The notes: generated from the sequence alone by a model not told the origin. Counted from the first letter of the stretch, positions 23,650 through 35,480 are shown. The stretch: 64,000 bases of DNA from Atherix ibis (GCA_958298945.1 OY282606.1:57859920-57923919), one strand, 5' to 3'. Translations and numbers: made by a program.

Positions 23650-25285
23650 TGACAGCCATTTAATTAATGTATTTTATGCATAATGAAAAGGTACAAGCAA
23701 TATAATGAAAGGAAAATTTTCACTTACTATTTAATGTAGGTTTACCACTATATTAACCTCCTAAACATTTCAGTTTTGGACTTACATACAATTCAAGTTC
23801 AAAATAAATCGTCCGCACTATATTTTAGGTCCGTAGCATCAATTCAGAACATTTTGTTACAAAATGATTCAATTGATTCAATATCTAAGAAACACCTATA
23901 ATCAAGTAATTCGAGATACGTACCAATTTCATAATACAAAGAAGAAGAAAATATACGCAATTCGAGAAAAAAAATTCGCATTCAACTTTTACAAATTGTA
24001 AGTTGTATAAACGCGGCAATTGAATGGAGCATTCGAAGAATTTCTGTTTGCTTTCAATGAATGAACATATTTGTGGAAATGGTAAGAAAAAAATAAAAAA
24101 ATATTACATCTGCCTTGTACGAGTATGTGACCATAGTAACTCGTATAATATTTTAAGGTTGCCACTTTACGGTGGAGGAAAAAGTAAACTCTCCAGCTTT
24201 CTGCATACGTGTATGTCCGTCATTGTCAGTCGTAGGCTAATTCGTTACGTTCGCTCAGTGAGAGATGATGCATCTTTTCTGTCACACATTTGGGTCCAAG
24301 TTCGAATTGATATGAAATACCGAAATCAAAATATAAACTTGATATCACTTCCGACTTACAATATGTACAATTTTCCGAATTCGATGGTTCGTTGTTGTGG
24401 GCTTGGAGTTATTGGTCACTATTTGTCTGAGCTCTGAATTACGACTCCAATGCTGGCAGCGAAAACGATGTAAGAGACATAATGTGTATCGTCAGTTTAT
24501 AGTATGAGAACGAAAAGAGTGATTGAGATTATTTTGTTTCGTAAAAAAAAAGTTTTTAGGGGAAGGAGACGATGAAACTGTCAAAAAGAAAGCGTGTCGC
24601 AAACACAAACACATACTTTAATATTTGCATATACACAATTTGGCTTTTTATCAAATTAATATGCATGTATTGTATATATAACTTTTTGAGTACAGTGGGT
24701 GTTATTTAAAATTGTACAATTCCAAAAAACGAGAAAAAAACTAAATATTATCATTGCTTATCATAAAGTAATACAATTTTTTTTTTTAAATCTGACATCA
24801 CATATCATACATACATAAGCAACGACAAGTACTGTCTTTGATCATTTTGTCTACTACCAAAGTAAATACCTTGCATATATTTTTATGTTTATAGTTTTTT
24901 TTGTGGGTTTTAATGTGGAAAATTTCATTTATATTTTAATCGCAAAATTCCATTTCAAAACTTTTATACACATTAAGTTTGTTAATAACTGAACTTTGGA
25001 AATTTTATATTGAATACTTTTAAATAATTTAACTTGACTATTGCTGTTATTTATTCAGAAGCTTTAAATTAAAATATCCTACAATAAAGAATATTCCAAT
25101 AAAACATATAATAACCTACGAAATAGTCTTAAGATCTCATGTCCTTAGAATTTTAAGTGCAGGGTAGCGCGAAATTAATATTGTGGCTTGAATTCTTTAT
25201 AAGATTTTTATTTATTCTATAATTATTATTTTTATTTTCTATAAATATAGTATATTAATGGGGAAGATTTTTAATTAAATTATGA
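23650..25285. other. Non-coding stretch with one unconvincing open frame
   Basis: No recognised gene. The longest frame, 24024-24437 (137 residues, plus), has basic and hydrophobic stretches but no domain, family resemblance or flanking context, and I do not call it a gene. Confidence 0.5.
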
Positions 25286-25289
25286 AAAA

Positions 25290-26274
25290 TGATACTCGCA
25301 GGTGGCGGCTATTTTCTGATTCGCACATCGTGCTCTCTCTAAAACATTTTCCATAACCTATTGCAAAATTGCAGGTGTTTTGGTTTCGATTTCATTGCGA
25401 ATGTTGTTTTCTAATTGGACGATGGTTTTTAGTTTATTAACGTGCACTATTCATTTCAAATATTCCCAAAGGAAACAGTCATGAGTGGTTATATTCAGAG
25501 AACCCAGAGGTCATTTGAATTCTCTTCTACGTGAAATAATACGTTTGCCAAACATATAATTTAACAGAGCCATGGAGTACCTTACAGGCTACGCTGTGGC
25601 TCCATCTTTCAAAAATTTTCAACATCGTCTGATATTGAGGACTGTTGATGGAAACTGCGACACTGTCATTATTTTTAATGAAATATGGGCCAATGATTCT
25701 TTCGGTTGATACACCGCACCAAAGAGTACACTTAAGAGGGTGCAATTGTCGCTGATGCTCTTGGATTCTCTTAGTCCATATCCGGCAGTATTGCCGGAAA
25801 TAAATTACATAATCAAGCCGTGCTGGTAGTCTGTCAGCTTCAATTCTTGCACAAGCTGAATTTTATATGGGAACAAGCGTAATGTACCCAAAATTCTCTG
25901 CAGCGATCTTCGTGAGCGCCGAAGCTGTCTCGAACGTCTCCTTGTTTGGAAATGTTCTTGGATGTTCCTGCATACTCTCCTGTACATGTTCAATATTTTC
26001 TTTCGGTACCAGGAAGAGTCCTTATTGCCGCTTGTCGAAAATTGGCGACTGGACTGCTCTTAGGGTCCAATTCGCACATTAAAATGTCAACAATACGTAC
26101 GTTGAGTAAAAAGAATGGACCATTGATTTTCAAAATAAAGTTCAACGATTTTGGTTCGTTGTTCATTGTTTGTTGTTCCATTTAAAAATCCTCAAGTCTT
26201 TTTAAACAATATATTGAAATAAATGAAAAAGTTATAAGGAATTCTAACCACAACGTTCATTTTGCTCCACCCTG
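25290..26274 (-). mobile_element. DD41D rosa-like mariner, decayed, one end preserved
   Basis: Minus-strand element. Its 5' end is the CAGGGTGGAGCAAAATGAAC-like terminus at about 26255-26274, next to TA at 26275-26276. The other end near 25290 is not clear. The encoded protein remnant covers nearly the whole transposase. Rosa-like elements target TA and have three catalytic aspartates with 41 residues between the last two. Confidence 0.75.
25300..26181 (-). pseudogene. DD41D transposase remnant
   Basis: From the 5' side: start at 26181 (MEQQTMNNEPKSLNFILK; HTH region), then in other frames a segment around ENFGYITLVPI-like and QLVQELKLTDYQ at 25810-25870, matching the usual Y-K-M-Q-V-V-Q-E-L-K motif. 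LWCGVSTERIIGPYFIKNND and INSPQYQTMLKIF are at 25610-25730, FLKDGATA with the second aspartate at about 25590, then FGKRII and a TTHDCFLWEY form of the third-aspartate motif (about 25470), and a C-terminal ENNIRNEIE at about 25400. Several frameshifts; inactive. Confidence 0.75.
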
Positions 26275-26374
26275 TATAACGACAAAAACTATTCTAATTT
26301 TTTGATAAAGAATTTGTAGTTATTATAAACGAAATATAAAGCATTCTTTCGGACAAAGTTTGTTTATGAAAAGT

Positions 26375-27098
26375 TTTGATTTGACCAAAAACAGCATGGC
26401 ATTAACATTGCTAAGGAGCTGTTGGACTCTGTCTGCGACGACCCAAATTTGCTCCAGAGGGTCATAACTGGTGGCGAATCACGGGTTTATGGTTATGACG
26501 TGGAAACCAACGCTCAATCATCCCAATGGAAGCTGCCGCACGAGCCAAGACCGAAAAAAGCGCGCTAAGTTCGGTTAAATGTGAAGGTTTTGCTTACAGT
26601 TTTCTTCGTTTGCAGAGGCGTGGTGCATCATGAGTTCTTGCCACAGGGTAGAACGATAAATAAGGAATATTACCTGCAAGTTATGCGCAAGTGGCGCGAA
26701 GCAATCCGCCAGAAACGCCCGGATTTGTGGAAGAACAAAAATTGGCTTTTGATAACGCCCCTGCTAACGCATCGTTGCTTGTACGCGATTTTTTTGTCAA
26801 AAACAACACACTAATAATGCCGCAGCCACCATACTCCCCAGATCTGGCCACCTGTGACATTTTCTTGTTCCCGGAACAGATTCTTTGATTCATTTTCTGG
26901 AATGGGCACAAATCGAAGACGAGCCAAAACACGTGCAAGCAAAGCAGCTGTCTAAAATTAACTGAACATTCAAAATGGCCGAACTTGTCGGCATAAGTGA
27001 GAGACATGAGTACCAACATAACGCCACAAAAAGTCTAAAATCGAATATACGTAACATGTGGAAATTCAAAATTCGTGATACTTTTTGAACAGACCTCG
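26375..27098 (+). mobile_element. Rearranged mariner: C-terminal coding joined to an inverted 5' end
   Basis: Plus-strand coding from DQKQHGINIAKELLDSV (about 26385) through GGESRVYGYDVETN, GVVHHEFLPQGRTINKEYY, RQKRPDLWKNKNWLL and PQPPYSPDLATCDIFLFPE (about 26870). At about 26880 the sequence switches to the reverse complement of the element's own 5' leader, running out through the end at 27098 (TA at 27099-27100). The copy at 36158-37042 has that leader in the normal position. The second catalytic D-N-A-P segment is disrupted (frameshift near 26755). No left terminus is visible. Confidence 0.78.
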
Positions 27099-28349
27099 TA
27101 CAAGCCGATTATGATGTTGTATTTATGCTAATTAAGTATCGTGATTTTGTGCTATCATATTTACGCTTTCTGTTATCAAACCAACAATTATCATATTTTT
27201 CTGTTCTTACTCTCGTATAAAAGAGAAATTGTTTCCACCTCTGACATCATGTGCTTGATAAAAATTTTTCTGTGTGCATTAATTTTTAAGATACGAAACT
27301 TGTATATTATGTAAGGAATATTACTTCAAAATAAGAAATATATAATGTTCATTGTTCTATTACGAACAAAAATGGTTAGGTTAAATAAAATGAAAACATC
27401 TTGAAATACTGCCACTTGTGTAGAGATTTATTCCCTTCTCTCTTAAACAATATATTTTTAGATAAATCGCAAAATGTTTTTTGTATAAATAATAATAAAA
27501 AAAAAACGTATCTAGACTCTAGAAAGTTTATAAACAGTTTACGCTTTAAAGCAGACTCTATTTAAAACGCAAGCTTTAGAGTAATTGTCTAAAAGTAAGT
27601 GTTTTGTCTCATTGTACTGTTACAAAACCGCGTTGAAGCATGAATATTTTTCTTCGTGCATAACTAATCTTGTATTGTTACGCGTTCAGTTGAGTTTACT
27701 ATATGATATTTAGCCTTTTACATGGAATTCACGGCAATTTTCAACTATTTACGATCAACGAAGGTACTAAAAATTTCAGTATATTTATTATAAGCTAAAT
27801 TTAAGCTTTTAACAAAATTGCAATTTGCTTTAATTTGAACAAAAAAAAAGGTTTTTCAATAAAAAGGCCTTCTATTATTTGCAAGATTTTTGATTTTTGG
27901 TTTTATTTTAAAATCAATAAAATCGTTGATAGTAGTATGTGTATATTGAAATTTGAGTAACTCTAGCGCATTTCTAAAATGACATTGGGTAATTTTTTAA
28001 TATATTCCATAGTATTTTCTTCGTAGATTAGTTCCATGTGAAGATGAGTTTGTCACCATAATTATGGTATGATGGGTTTTAGTTGGAATAATGGTATTAG
28101 TTAATAAATTAAAGAAATATCAGAAAGATATTATGAATGCTTGTATAATTGCATTTTCTAGAATATGGTGGCAGCATTCAAATTTGAAATGGGAAAAATA
28201 GTAAATCTGTTATAATTTCAATCAACATTATTCCTGAAATGTGTATTCTAAGCGCCACGACACTAATGGCTATTTGGCGACACAGAATATCGGGATAAGG
28301 AAATTAAAGTAGAAATAGAAAGGAAAACTGTTTTTTTTTCGGAATCAGT

Positions 28350-28416
28350 GGAGGAACATCATGCCTCAGTGGGATTCGAACACAAGACCCATTGGATGAT
28401 AGTCTGATACGCTACT
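28350..28416 (-). other. tRNA-like fragment, probable SINE or tRNA pseudogene remnant
   Basis: On the minus strand a B-box-like GTTCGAATCCC (28381-28371) follows an A-box-like TAGCGTATCAG (28414-28404), with GACTATCATCC between, as in tRNA-derived SINE heads. The spacing between boxes is short and no full cloverleaf forms, so I do not call a functional tRNA. Confidence 0.45.
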
Positions 28417-29027
28417 TTGGCGATTTTATTTTGAAAAAAATCATGCAATGTAATTGTTTTTACTCCGCATATACATAATTCTGGAATCTTTCAATGTTAT
28501 TCAGAATTTCGGTTATAGAAGCGATGACTAAATATGGGTGTTTATGGAAGCCACGTTGTTTTTGGTTGTTTTTTTTTAGTAAACATCAGGTCTGTGGTAT
28601 TTCTATGCAAAAAATCATGGAATATTTGCAAACTGATTAATTAAAATCTGCTTAGATGTTTTACAGTGGAGCCAACTTGTTGGATGAATTTGTATATATT
28701 AAAGAAGATACATGATCTTGATATTGGCTTGTGATCTTAAACAGTCCGAAAATGTGGATCGAGTATTAGTTTTCGTGGTTGTTATGTCACCTCAAAGTTA
28801 TTCACAAAACATGGTGCAATTATTCGGTTGGTATTTTATACCCACCAGACGGTGGTTACCTACGGATTATGCAATAGCTATTGGCGCTTCATATACCTAT
28901 TATGACTTTTTGGCAATCAAAAATGAGCAGTGCGAAGTTGGTTTGTAATTATTTCGGAAAAACTTTTACGTTGATTGTAATACTGATGCAGATTTTTGCG
29001 TGTTTTGGCCGGTATTTTCGAAAGTTT

Positions 29028-29070
29028 CAGTAGCTTAACGTTGGACATCAGTAGCTTAACGTTGACTAAT
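29028..29070 (+). repeat. Short tandem duplication (period 21)
   Basis: CAGTAGCTTAACGTTG occurs at 29028 and again at 29049. No coding context. Confidence 0.8.
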
Positions 29071-29449
29071 CAATCCTCTTGAGTAATAATTTATGCCGGT
29101 TCGATGCTTTCCAAAATATTTAAAACTTAAATTCTCAATCTGTCGGATACCTTATAAAATCTATCAAATCTATACTTTGCATATTTTATAAATATTCATA
29201 GTTGAACATTAGAGATGGAATTTTAGGCATATACCAAATCTTCTAAGATATCAATCATAATTTTTTGTAAAATTGTTATTGGTGTTTTTAAAATAATATT
29301 ATTATAATTAATGATAATGAAACCATTGAAGTGTTTTAAAACTTTTTGAAATAGTAACTGAAAAGTTTGACTACCTAGACAAATAATTATTTCTTAAGTA
29401 CACGTGCTGATTTTTCTACCTAATAACAAAAAACTGATTCTCATTTTCA

Positions 29450-29720
29450 AACAATTTTTATTTTTCAAAATACTTTTCATATATTCCAGCAATGTTCTAA
29501 GCAGTCCTAAGGACATTATCCCAACGCTGTAGTAGCTTTTTGGAAGTCCTTCGTCGTGATAATTTTTTTATATGTTTAAAATCCTTTTCAGAAGGAGCCA
29601 AGTGTGGAAAATTTAGCGTATGTTTAAGTACTGCATTTTTAAAATTTTTTAATTTTCATATTGCCAATACGATTTTGTGCGTAGGGACATTATCATAGTG
29701 AAAAATGATTTTTATTTATA
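29450..29720 (-). pseudogene. Mariner transposase C-terminal remnant
   Basis: Minus strand: FHYDNVPTHK (second aspartate motif, about 29705-29675), then a decayed FPHLAPSEKDF in place of Y-S-P-D-L-A-P-S-D-F (about 29600), then RWDNVL and IYEKYFEK at the C-terminus (about 29460-29520). The last catalytic aspartate is probably lost. Very old. Confidence 0.55.
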
Positions 29721-29751
29721 GAAAACCGGTTTTTTTTAGAGAATAGTACCA

Positions 29752-29836
29752 TCCAGCTCATCTAATATTGTTGTACCATCCAGCTCATCTAATATTAGCT
29801 CATCATCTAATATATCATCCAGCTCATCTAATACAA
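29752..29836 (+). repeat. Degenerate minisatellite of CCAGCTCATCTAATA units
   Basis: Three near-complete and one partial copy of ATCCAGCTCATCTAATA within 85 bp, separated by variable linkers. It lies beside the 29.5 kb mariner remnant. Confidence 0.85.
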
Positions 29837-29839
29837 GCA

Positions 29840-30950
29840 CCTTCTGTTGTTTTGATTGTTTTTTTTTCCTGATTTATAATGCTGGACAGATCTCTCACCT
29901 ATAAGGATAAATCGATAAATAAAATCGGTAAATATTCGTTGATATTAAACAGTCTTTCATACGAATTTGATAACAACCAGTTTAAAAAAAACATCTAATA
30001 CGTCCGACACAATTGATTGGTAAACAAATAAATTACTGAATAAATTTAAAATAGACATATTAAGTTGTGACAACTTAACAAAATCAAATTCACATCGATA
30101 CCGGCGCCAATTCTAGCTTGGTTAACCGAAAGAGGCCGAGATGTTCTTGTACTAAAATTGCACAATACTAATTTTTTGATGAAAACTTAATTTTACGTTG
30201 CTCTCAGTGTACGAGTACATGTATACTCAAAAATACTTTAGTAATAAAAGAAATTTACGAAGGTTGCAATACAGATCTTCCTTTTTTGGACTTATATTTA
30301 GGTAATAAAATGAGCTACTACAAAATCTAAAATTTATAATATTTCTGGTACGAGTATGTTATCAATACGATTCGAATAAACTATTTGTTGAAGACGATTT
30401 CTTAATTCATTTAAGTATACATTTTATTTTTTTCTGAAGCACATATTAATGTATTCTGCCTACGTATATTTCTTTATTAGTTTTTAAAAAAATCGTTTCA
30501 ATAATAAAAATTTTGTGAAATACATTTTATACCATCAACATTTGAATGTGGGATAAAAAAATATACTGACATATTAAGATTATTAAATTTAAGTTCAAAA
30601 TAACTATTTCTGTGCGCTCAAAAGATTGATATTTAATTTAATGTTAAAAAATCTAGGTATTTGAATGTTTTTTTTGCTTATTTTTAAGGTCTAATAGTAA
30701 TGATTTCAGATATGATGCCTAAAAGATACCATTTTAATATTTAATTTTGTTTAAAAAAAGGACTTTTAAAATAATACTGAATAAATATATTTTAACATTT
30801 TACTAAAAATGGTGTTGGGACGACTATTCCAAAAATTATGTTGACAAGGTTACTATACATATAAGGGGAGATATCTTGCCGAATTTTTTTTATTTCAAAA
30901 TTATGTTTGTTTTCAACATAAATAACATATGTTAAATATTTAAAGTGAAA
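29840..30950. other. Non-coding stretch
   Basis: AT-rich, no recognised coding region or structured repeat. Confidence 0.5.
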
Positions 30951-30957
30951 ATAACTA

Positions 30958-31877
30958 TTGGGCAGTTCGGAAAGTAAATTATTTTTTTTTCTACAAAAAT
31001 GAAAGACGCTTTTCTTATAGTGAATTAATATTTTATTCAATTAAATATTGTCCAATCTGATCCAATATCCTTTGCCATCTTTTTGGCAGTAGCGTGATTC
31101 TACGGTCATAAAATTGCTGGCAAAAAAAACTGATCCAAGTGATTTTTGACCTCTTCATTTGAATTAAACGTTTTACCGTCTAAAAATTTTTGTAGAGACC
31201 GCAACAAATGATAATCGGAAGGTGCTGGGTCTGGAGAGTATGGTGGGTGTGGCAGTATATCCCATCCAAACTCTAAAAGCTTCTGCCGAATGGTCAAACT
31301 TGTATGTGGTTTCACATTATCCTGTTGGAACATTATACCTTTCCTATTGACCAATTCTGGCCTCCTTTCTTTAAGTGAATCATTCAATTTGTCCAACTGA
31401 TGACAGTACACTTCAGAATTGATCGTTGTGTTGCTCGGTAGAAGCTCAAAATAAACAATTCCTTTGAAATCCCACCAAACAAATAGCATAACCTTTTTTT
31501 TATGAATATTGGCTTTCGAAGTGTTTTGAGCCGCTTCATCTTTTCTACTCCAGGATTTTTTGCGCTTAACATTGTTTTAGACAACCCATTTCTCGTCCTC
31601 AGTGATGATACGCTTAAAAAATAGACCATTTTCTTGGCGTTTGAGAAGCAAATCACAAACGTCAATGAGACGGCACAAATTTTTTTCCGTAAGAAGATGA
31701 GGACCCCATATGTCGAGCTTTGAGATTAAATCTAGTCGTTTCTATTGATCATGAACGGTCGAATTTGATAAATTTAATCTTTCAGCGATCTCGCAAGTTG
31801 TTATTCGCCGGTTTGCATTAATTAATGCTTTTATTGTGTCTTCATCAGCAAAAGAAATTACTTTCCGAACAACCCAA
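30958..31877 (-). mobile_element. Mariner internal-deletion derivative 2 (920 bp)
   Basis: Same family as 18976-19797, opposite orientation. Ends begin TTGGGCAGTTCGGAAAGTAA (left) and, on the minus strand, TTGGGTTGTTCGGAAAGTAA (right). TA is duplicated at 30956-30957 and 31878-31879. The 5' repeat joins directly to the second helix-turn-helix region at the same junction as in the 19 kb copy. Confidence 0.9.
31033..31855 (-). pseudogene. Mariner transposase remnant, N-terminus deleted
   Basis: From 31855 downward: ADEDTIKALINANRRITT, EIAERLNLSNSTVHD (stop soon after), WGPHLL, ITEDEKWVV (first aspartate position), WWDFKGIVYFELLPSN (about 31460), RKGIMFQQDNVKPH (second aspartate, about 31325), PPYSPDPAPSDYHLLRSL (third aspartate, about 31210) and KTFNSNEEVKNHLDQFF, ending near 31033. 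This copy keeps the region around the third aspartate that derivative 1 lost. Stops at two or more points, so inactive. Confidence 0.88.
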
Positions 31878-32084
31878 TATTTATCTATAAGAGTAAATTT
31901 GTTTCCTAATGAACAATAAGCTAACTTTTGTATTTTTGAAGGCTATATTATGTTTTTCATTTAAATAAATCCAGGAAATATATAACATTAAAGTTGCACT
32001 AAAAATAAGAATACATTTGAAAGGAAACCCTATTGTGATTAATAAGAAAATAGAAAAATAGCTCTTGAACTGATCAAGACTTAT

Positions 32085-32460
32085 TTCGTTCTTTTACATT
32101 TTTTTATAAATCACTTGCGCTAAATGAAGTTTGAAATTTTTTGATAAAGAAAGAGATGTTGCCGCACTTTACTCTTAAATAACTGTTGATTGTATTGATT
32201 CGGGAAAACCGAATGAGCCAGGGCCTGGGGTCAAAAAACAATCTATATTTCACCGCAGAGGGAATTTAGGATAAACTGATCTGCATTCTTGGCGAAACAA
32301 GTATTACGGTAAAATAATTTAAGGGTTGGATTGCAACTACCGAATTAACTGGAACCATTATTTGTAGAAAATACGGTAAAAAAAGATAAGACAGGAGACA
32401 TTACGGCGGTTTTCCAATGATTATTAATAACGCCATCGAAATTTAAATACGATTCCAAAC
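32085..32460 (-). pseudogene. LINE 3' coding remnant, same family as 60490-61450
   Basis: Minus strand: ENRRNVSCLIFFYRIFY, then NTCFAKNADQFIL, then HSVFPNQYNQQLFK, the C-terminal tail after the RT domain of LINEs of the type with R-R-x-V-x-x-L and N-S-F-x-x-R motifs. The same segment recurs, with similar decay, at 60490-60860. Stops and frame changes throughout. Confidence 0.65.
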
Positions 32461-32531
32461 CTTTTATTCGAATCAATAAATATTAAATCCATTGAAATAG
32501 TTTAATTTATTAAAATACCTCTTTAACAATT

Positions 32532-32622
32532 TTGATTTATAAAATATTCATATTTCGCTCTGATGACAGCTATTTTTTAACAAATAAATATATAAAAAAC
32601 CTAGAATTCCCCTCAATTTCGC
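32532..32622 (+). repeat. Inverted repeat arm, left (91 bp)
   Basis: Pairs with 34753-34846 in inverted orientation with few mismatches. Shared blocks include GACAGCTATTTTTTAACAAA and GAATTCCCCTCAATTTCGC. The arms enclose 2.13 kb. Confidence 0.85.
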
Positions 32623-33870
32623 TAAAAGCAGGCTCACCCTTTTACTTGCTCTAAAAACAAAAATGTCACAACAATACAATCTACAACTTAGATTAAAGAA
32701 GTACTGGATAGGCCTCTACACAAAAATTCTGTCCAAATTTTGTTGGCAATACATTCATAGAACGCACACACATGCAATACAACAGAAACGGCGTAAATCA
32801 TTGGGGGCCAATTTAAAAGTTCAGTATGCGATTGAAGCGGTTCGTTTAAAACCATTTTTCATGTGTGATATCATTTACACATACACGTATGCGTAAAGAA
32901 GCAGATTTTTTAATATTGCGGGTCTTGTTTGATGGAATTAGTTTTGTAAATATGCAATAAAACACAGTATTCTATTTTTAAATATTTATTTATTTATTAT
33001 GTATTTTCATTTTATTTATTTCACTGTATATTATTTATTAAAACGGAATTTTTAATGTGGGGAATAGTATATAAAAATATGAATTGTAAGTTATTTGATT
33101 ATATGAAAACAATTATGTGTACAAATTTAAATTAATTTCAAAAATGCAAAAAGAATTAAATGAGAAAATGTGATATTTTGTTTATGTTGAAATCAAACCA
33201 CACCGCAACTTATTAAATAAAATTTTAATCTTAAACAAGCATAAGTACCATAGATGGAAAAACCTTAATTATAATATAAATGTGTGTTTATGAATGGAAA
33301 TGGTAATTTAAATAGGCATTGTGCATTTAAATTAAATTAAAAAATAAAGCATTAATTACATAGAACATTACAATACATGAAGTTCTTGATAATATATAAG
33401 TTAATCGTATACAACATTAAAAGAAATGCTTTAAAACAAAAATAGAAAATGAAAAATTTAATGTACTTAAATAATTAATAACTTATATTCTAAAAAAAAA
33501 TGAAAACAATATTATTTAGTAAATGCATTATAATATGGTCTAATAGAGCAATCAAAACAAATTTATTTAAATAATAATCTTACCGAAGAATAAACTTTAT
33601 TTACTATAACACAATGAAAACAGCAATGGAAAATAGACAGAAAAATTCGGTCCCTTAAACTTTCTTACACACACTTTATATACACCGGCACTGAACTATT
33701 TTATTGTAAACATTGAACTGTCAACATCGGATTCACAAATGACAAAGCTAACCCCCAAGTCTCCACTTTCATGGAGAATTAAAGTTTTCAAACTCTCCGA
33801 AAGTCTACAAAATTGAGGCGGTTTATATTTGATTGATATTTACGAAATGTATAATAAACCTAAAATAGAA

Positions 33871-33981
33871 TTCCATTTCGTATCAAAAGATTGTACAAAA
33901 AATAAAAATTGCCTATCGTTGTGTTTAAATTGTATTTTTGTTTCCAGTAAGTGAATTAAAATAAATATAAATTATGCTTTT
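33871..33981 (+). repeat. Dispersed repeat, copy 1 (111 bp)
   Basis: Nearly identical to 49502-49612, same strand and same length; shared core AAATTGTATTTTTGTTTCCA. After it the copies diverge, then share GGGCCTATCCA and a T-T-A-A-T-C-T-A-A-G block (34054-34090; 49821-49851). It lies between the inverted arms at 32532 and 34753. No coding potential recognised. Confidence 0.8.
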
Positions 33982-34752
33982 GCAATTAAATAAAATTTTT
34001 TGACAGTCATATCCCCCTAGTAAATATTTGGACACAAAATTGCGTATATATATACGGTAAGGGCCTATCCAGGTATTCTTTAATCTAAGATCTACAATAA
34101 AATAATTGTAGGTAAGTGAGTTGGTTACCTGCTTTATACATTTTGTCAGGCAGTTGAGTTTCTCTATTTTTACTCATCTTTAATTAAATAATTGATGTGT
34201 TCTGATGCCTTAATTTTTCACACAACAGCATTTTCTCTTCACAAAAACGTAAAAACTATTGTACAATTTGTTCTCAAATGGAATCAGGATGACATCATTG
34301 CAGCTCTATATTGCTTTGAATTCCAATGCCATATTATAAAATCATCAGTATTTAATGCAATAATTATTTTTGGTTAAAATATTGCACTTAAGCAGGGTAA
34401 GATTTTATCAGCGAGTGTAATCTTTTGTTGTTGGTGGATTTTTATTTTTACTAAAAACCCTAATTTTATATAATATTAACAACAAAAGTAAAGCTCCGAA
34501 CACAATTCCGACGACATCGCTAAACGACAAAAACATCGCTAAAGCGACCTCCGACGACAACGACAAAGGATTTTATCGTGGAATTATACCTTGTTTATAA
34601 TTTTATTTTTGCCGTTGTAGAATTACTGCCTCATATTTCAATGTTTTTCTATATGGCAGCGTTGTATTTTGACAGCATATCTGAGTTTAAGTGAACTTAA
34701 AATTGAATTAAGCTTCAAATATATCATAAATATATATATTTAGGAATTCCAG

Positions 34753-34846
34753 GCGAAATTGAGGGGAATTCCAGGTTTTTTAAATATATTTATTTGTTAA
34801 AAAATAGCTGTCAGCAGGGCGAAATATGAATATTTTTATAAATCAA
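34753..34846 (-). repeat. Inverted repeat arm, right (94 bp)
   Basis: Inverted partner of 32532-32622. Just outside its inner end GGAATTCCAGG occurs twice (34743 and 34764). Confidence 0.85.
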
Positions 34847-34849
34847 TAA

Positions 34850-35090
34850 AAGTGATCAAATGACATTTAATATTTGTCGGCTGTGACAAAATAAATGAGT
34901 TAATGTAGAAACTCAAAAAATGAATTGAAATAGGAAAGATGAGCTAATGTAGAAGCCCAAAAAATGAACTACTTACCTTTATAATTACATTTGCCGTATT
35001 TGACGTAATTATTGTATGTTATGTTAATACCACAGTAATATGATGTGATTCGCTGATGGAAAGACGTGAATGATATCAGCAAAACGATAT
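34850..35090. other. Non-coding stretch
   Basis: Short AT-rich stretch; a phrase similar to GAGTTAATGTAGAA recurs at 34898 and 34940. No gene seen. Confidence 0.5.
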
Positions 35091-35099
35091 TATTTTTTT

Positions 35100-35480
35100 A
35101 AAGAACTTTAATAAGTTATTAATAAAAGATGTTCGTGTAATAACTTCAATGGAGTGCTTGGACATTTTTAAGCGTAATCCAAATAAATTCTTTTATCAAG
35201 ACAATGGAAGCGTGCACACTTGTGTACTTCGCTTGGCAAAATTGCATGACTTCGGATACGAATCAAGACAATTTTTCGCTTGGCAAAATTGCATGACTTC
35301 GGATACGAATTGCTTCTGCACACACCATCGGAAATAGGAAAATAATTTAGCCTCACGAGATTATATCCTATTTCCGAATATGAAAAAATTGCTCAGTGGA
35401 AAAATACTTCGCTCAAACGATGAGGTAATTCCTGAAACAAACGCCTATTTTTAGATGAGATACAAAAGATCAACGTTAGA
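35100..35480 (+). pseudogene. Mariner transposase remnant with internal duplication
   Basis: Reads ECLDIFKRNPNKFF then directly YQDNGSVHTC (second aspartate), LAKLHDFGYE, a decayed segment in place of the third-aspartate motif, NMKKLLSGKILRSNDEV and PETNAYF at about 35450. First-aspartate and central domain are deleted between NKF and YQD. Irritans-like wording (R-x-L-S-G-K, E-T-x-A-Y-F). A 36-bp segment is duplicated, listed separately. Confidence 0.65.
35228..35310 (+). repeat. 36-bp direct duplication, period 47
   Basis: Units at 35228-35263 and 35275-35310, identical, beginning TTCGCTTGGCAAAATTGCAT, with an 11-bp spacer. The duplication lies within a mariner remnant and breaks its frame. 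Confidence 0.95.

Larger units (their letters stand above)
27105..29440. other. Non-coding stretch
   Basis: No protein gene supported; the 78-residue frame at 28712-28948 has no recognisable feature. A tRNA-like fragment (28350-28416) and a small tandem repeat (29028-29070) are listed separately. Confidence 0.5.

Noticed and set aside
24024..24437. 137-residue plus-strand frame
   Set aside because: No motif, family resemblance or context; AT-rich DNA gives frames of this size by chance.
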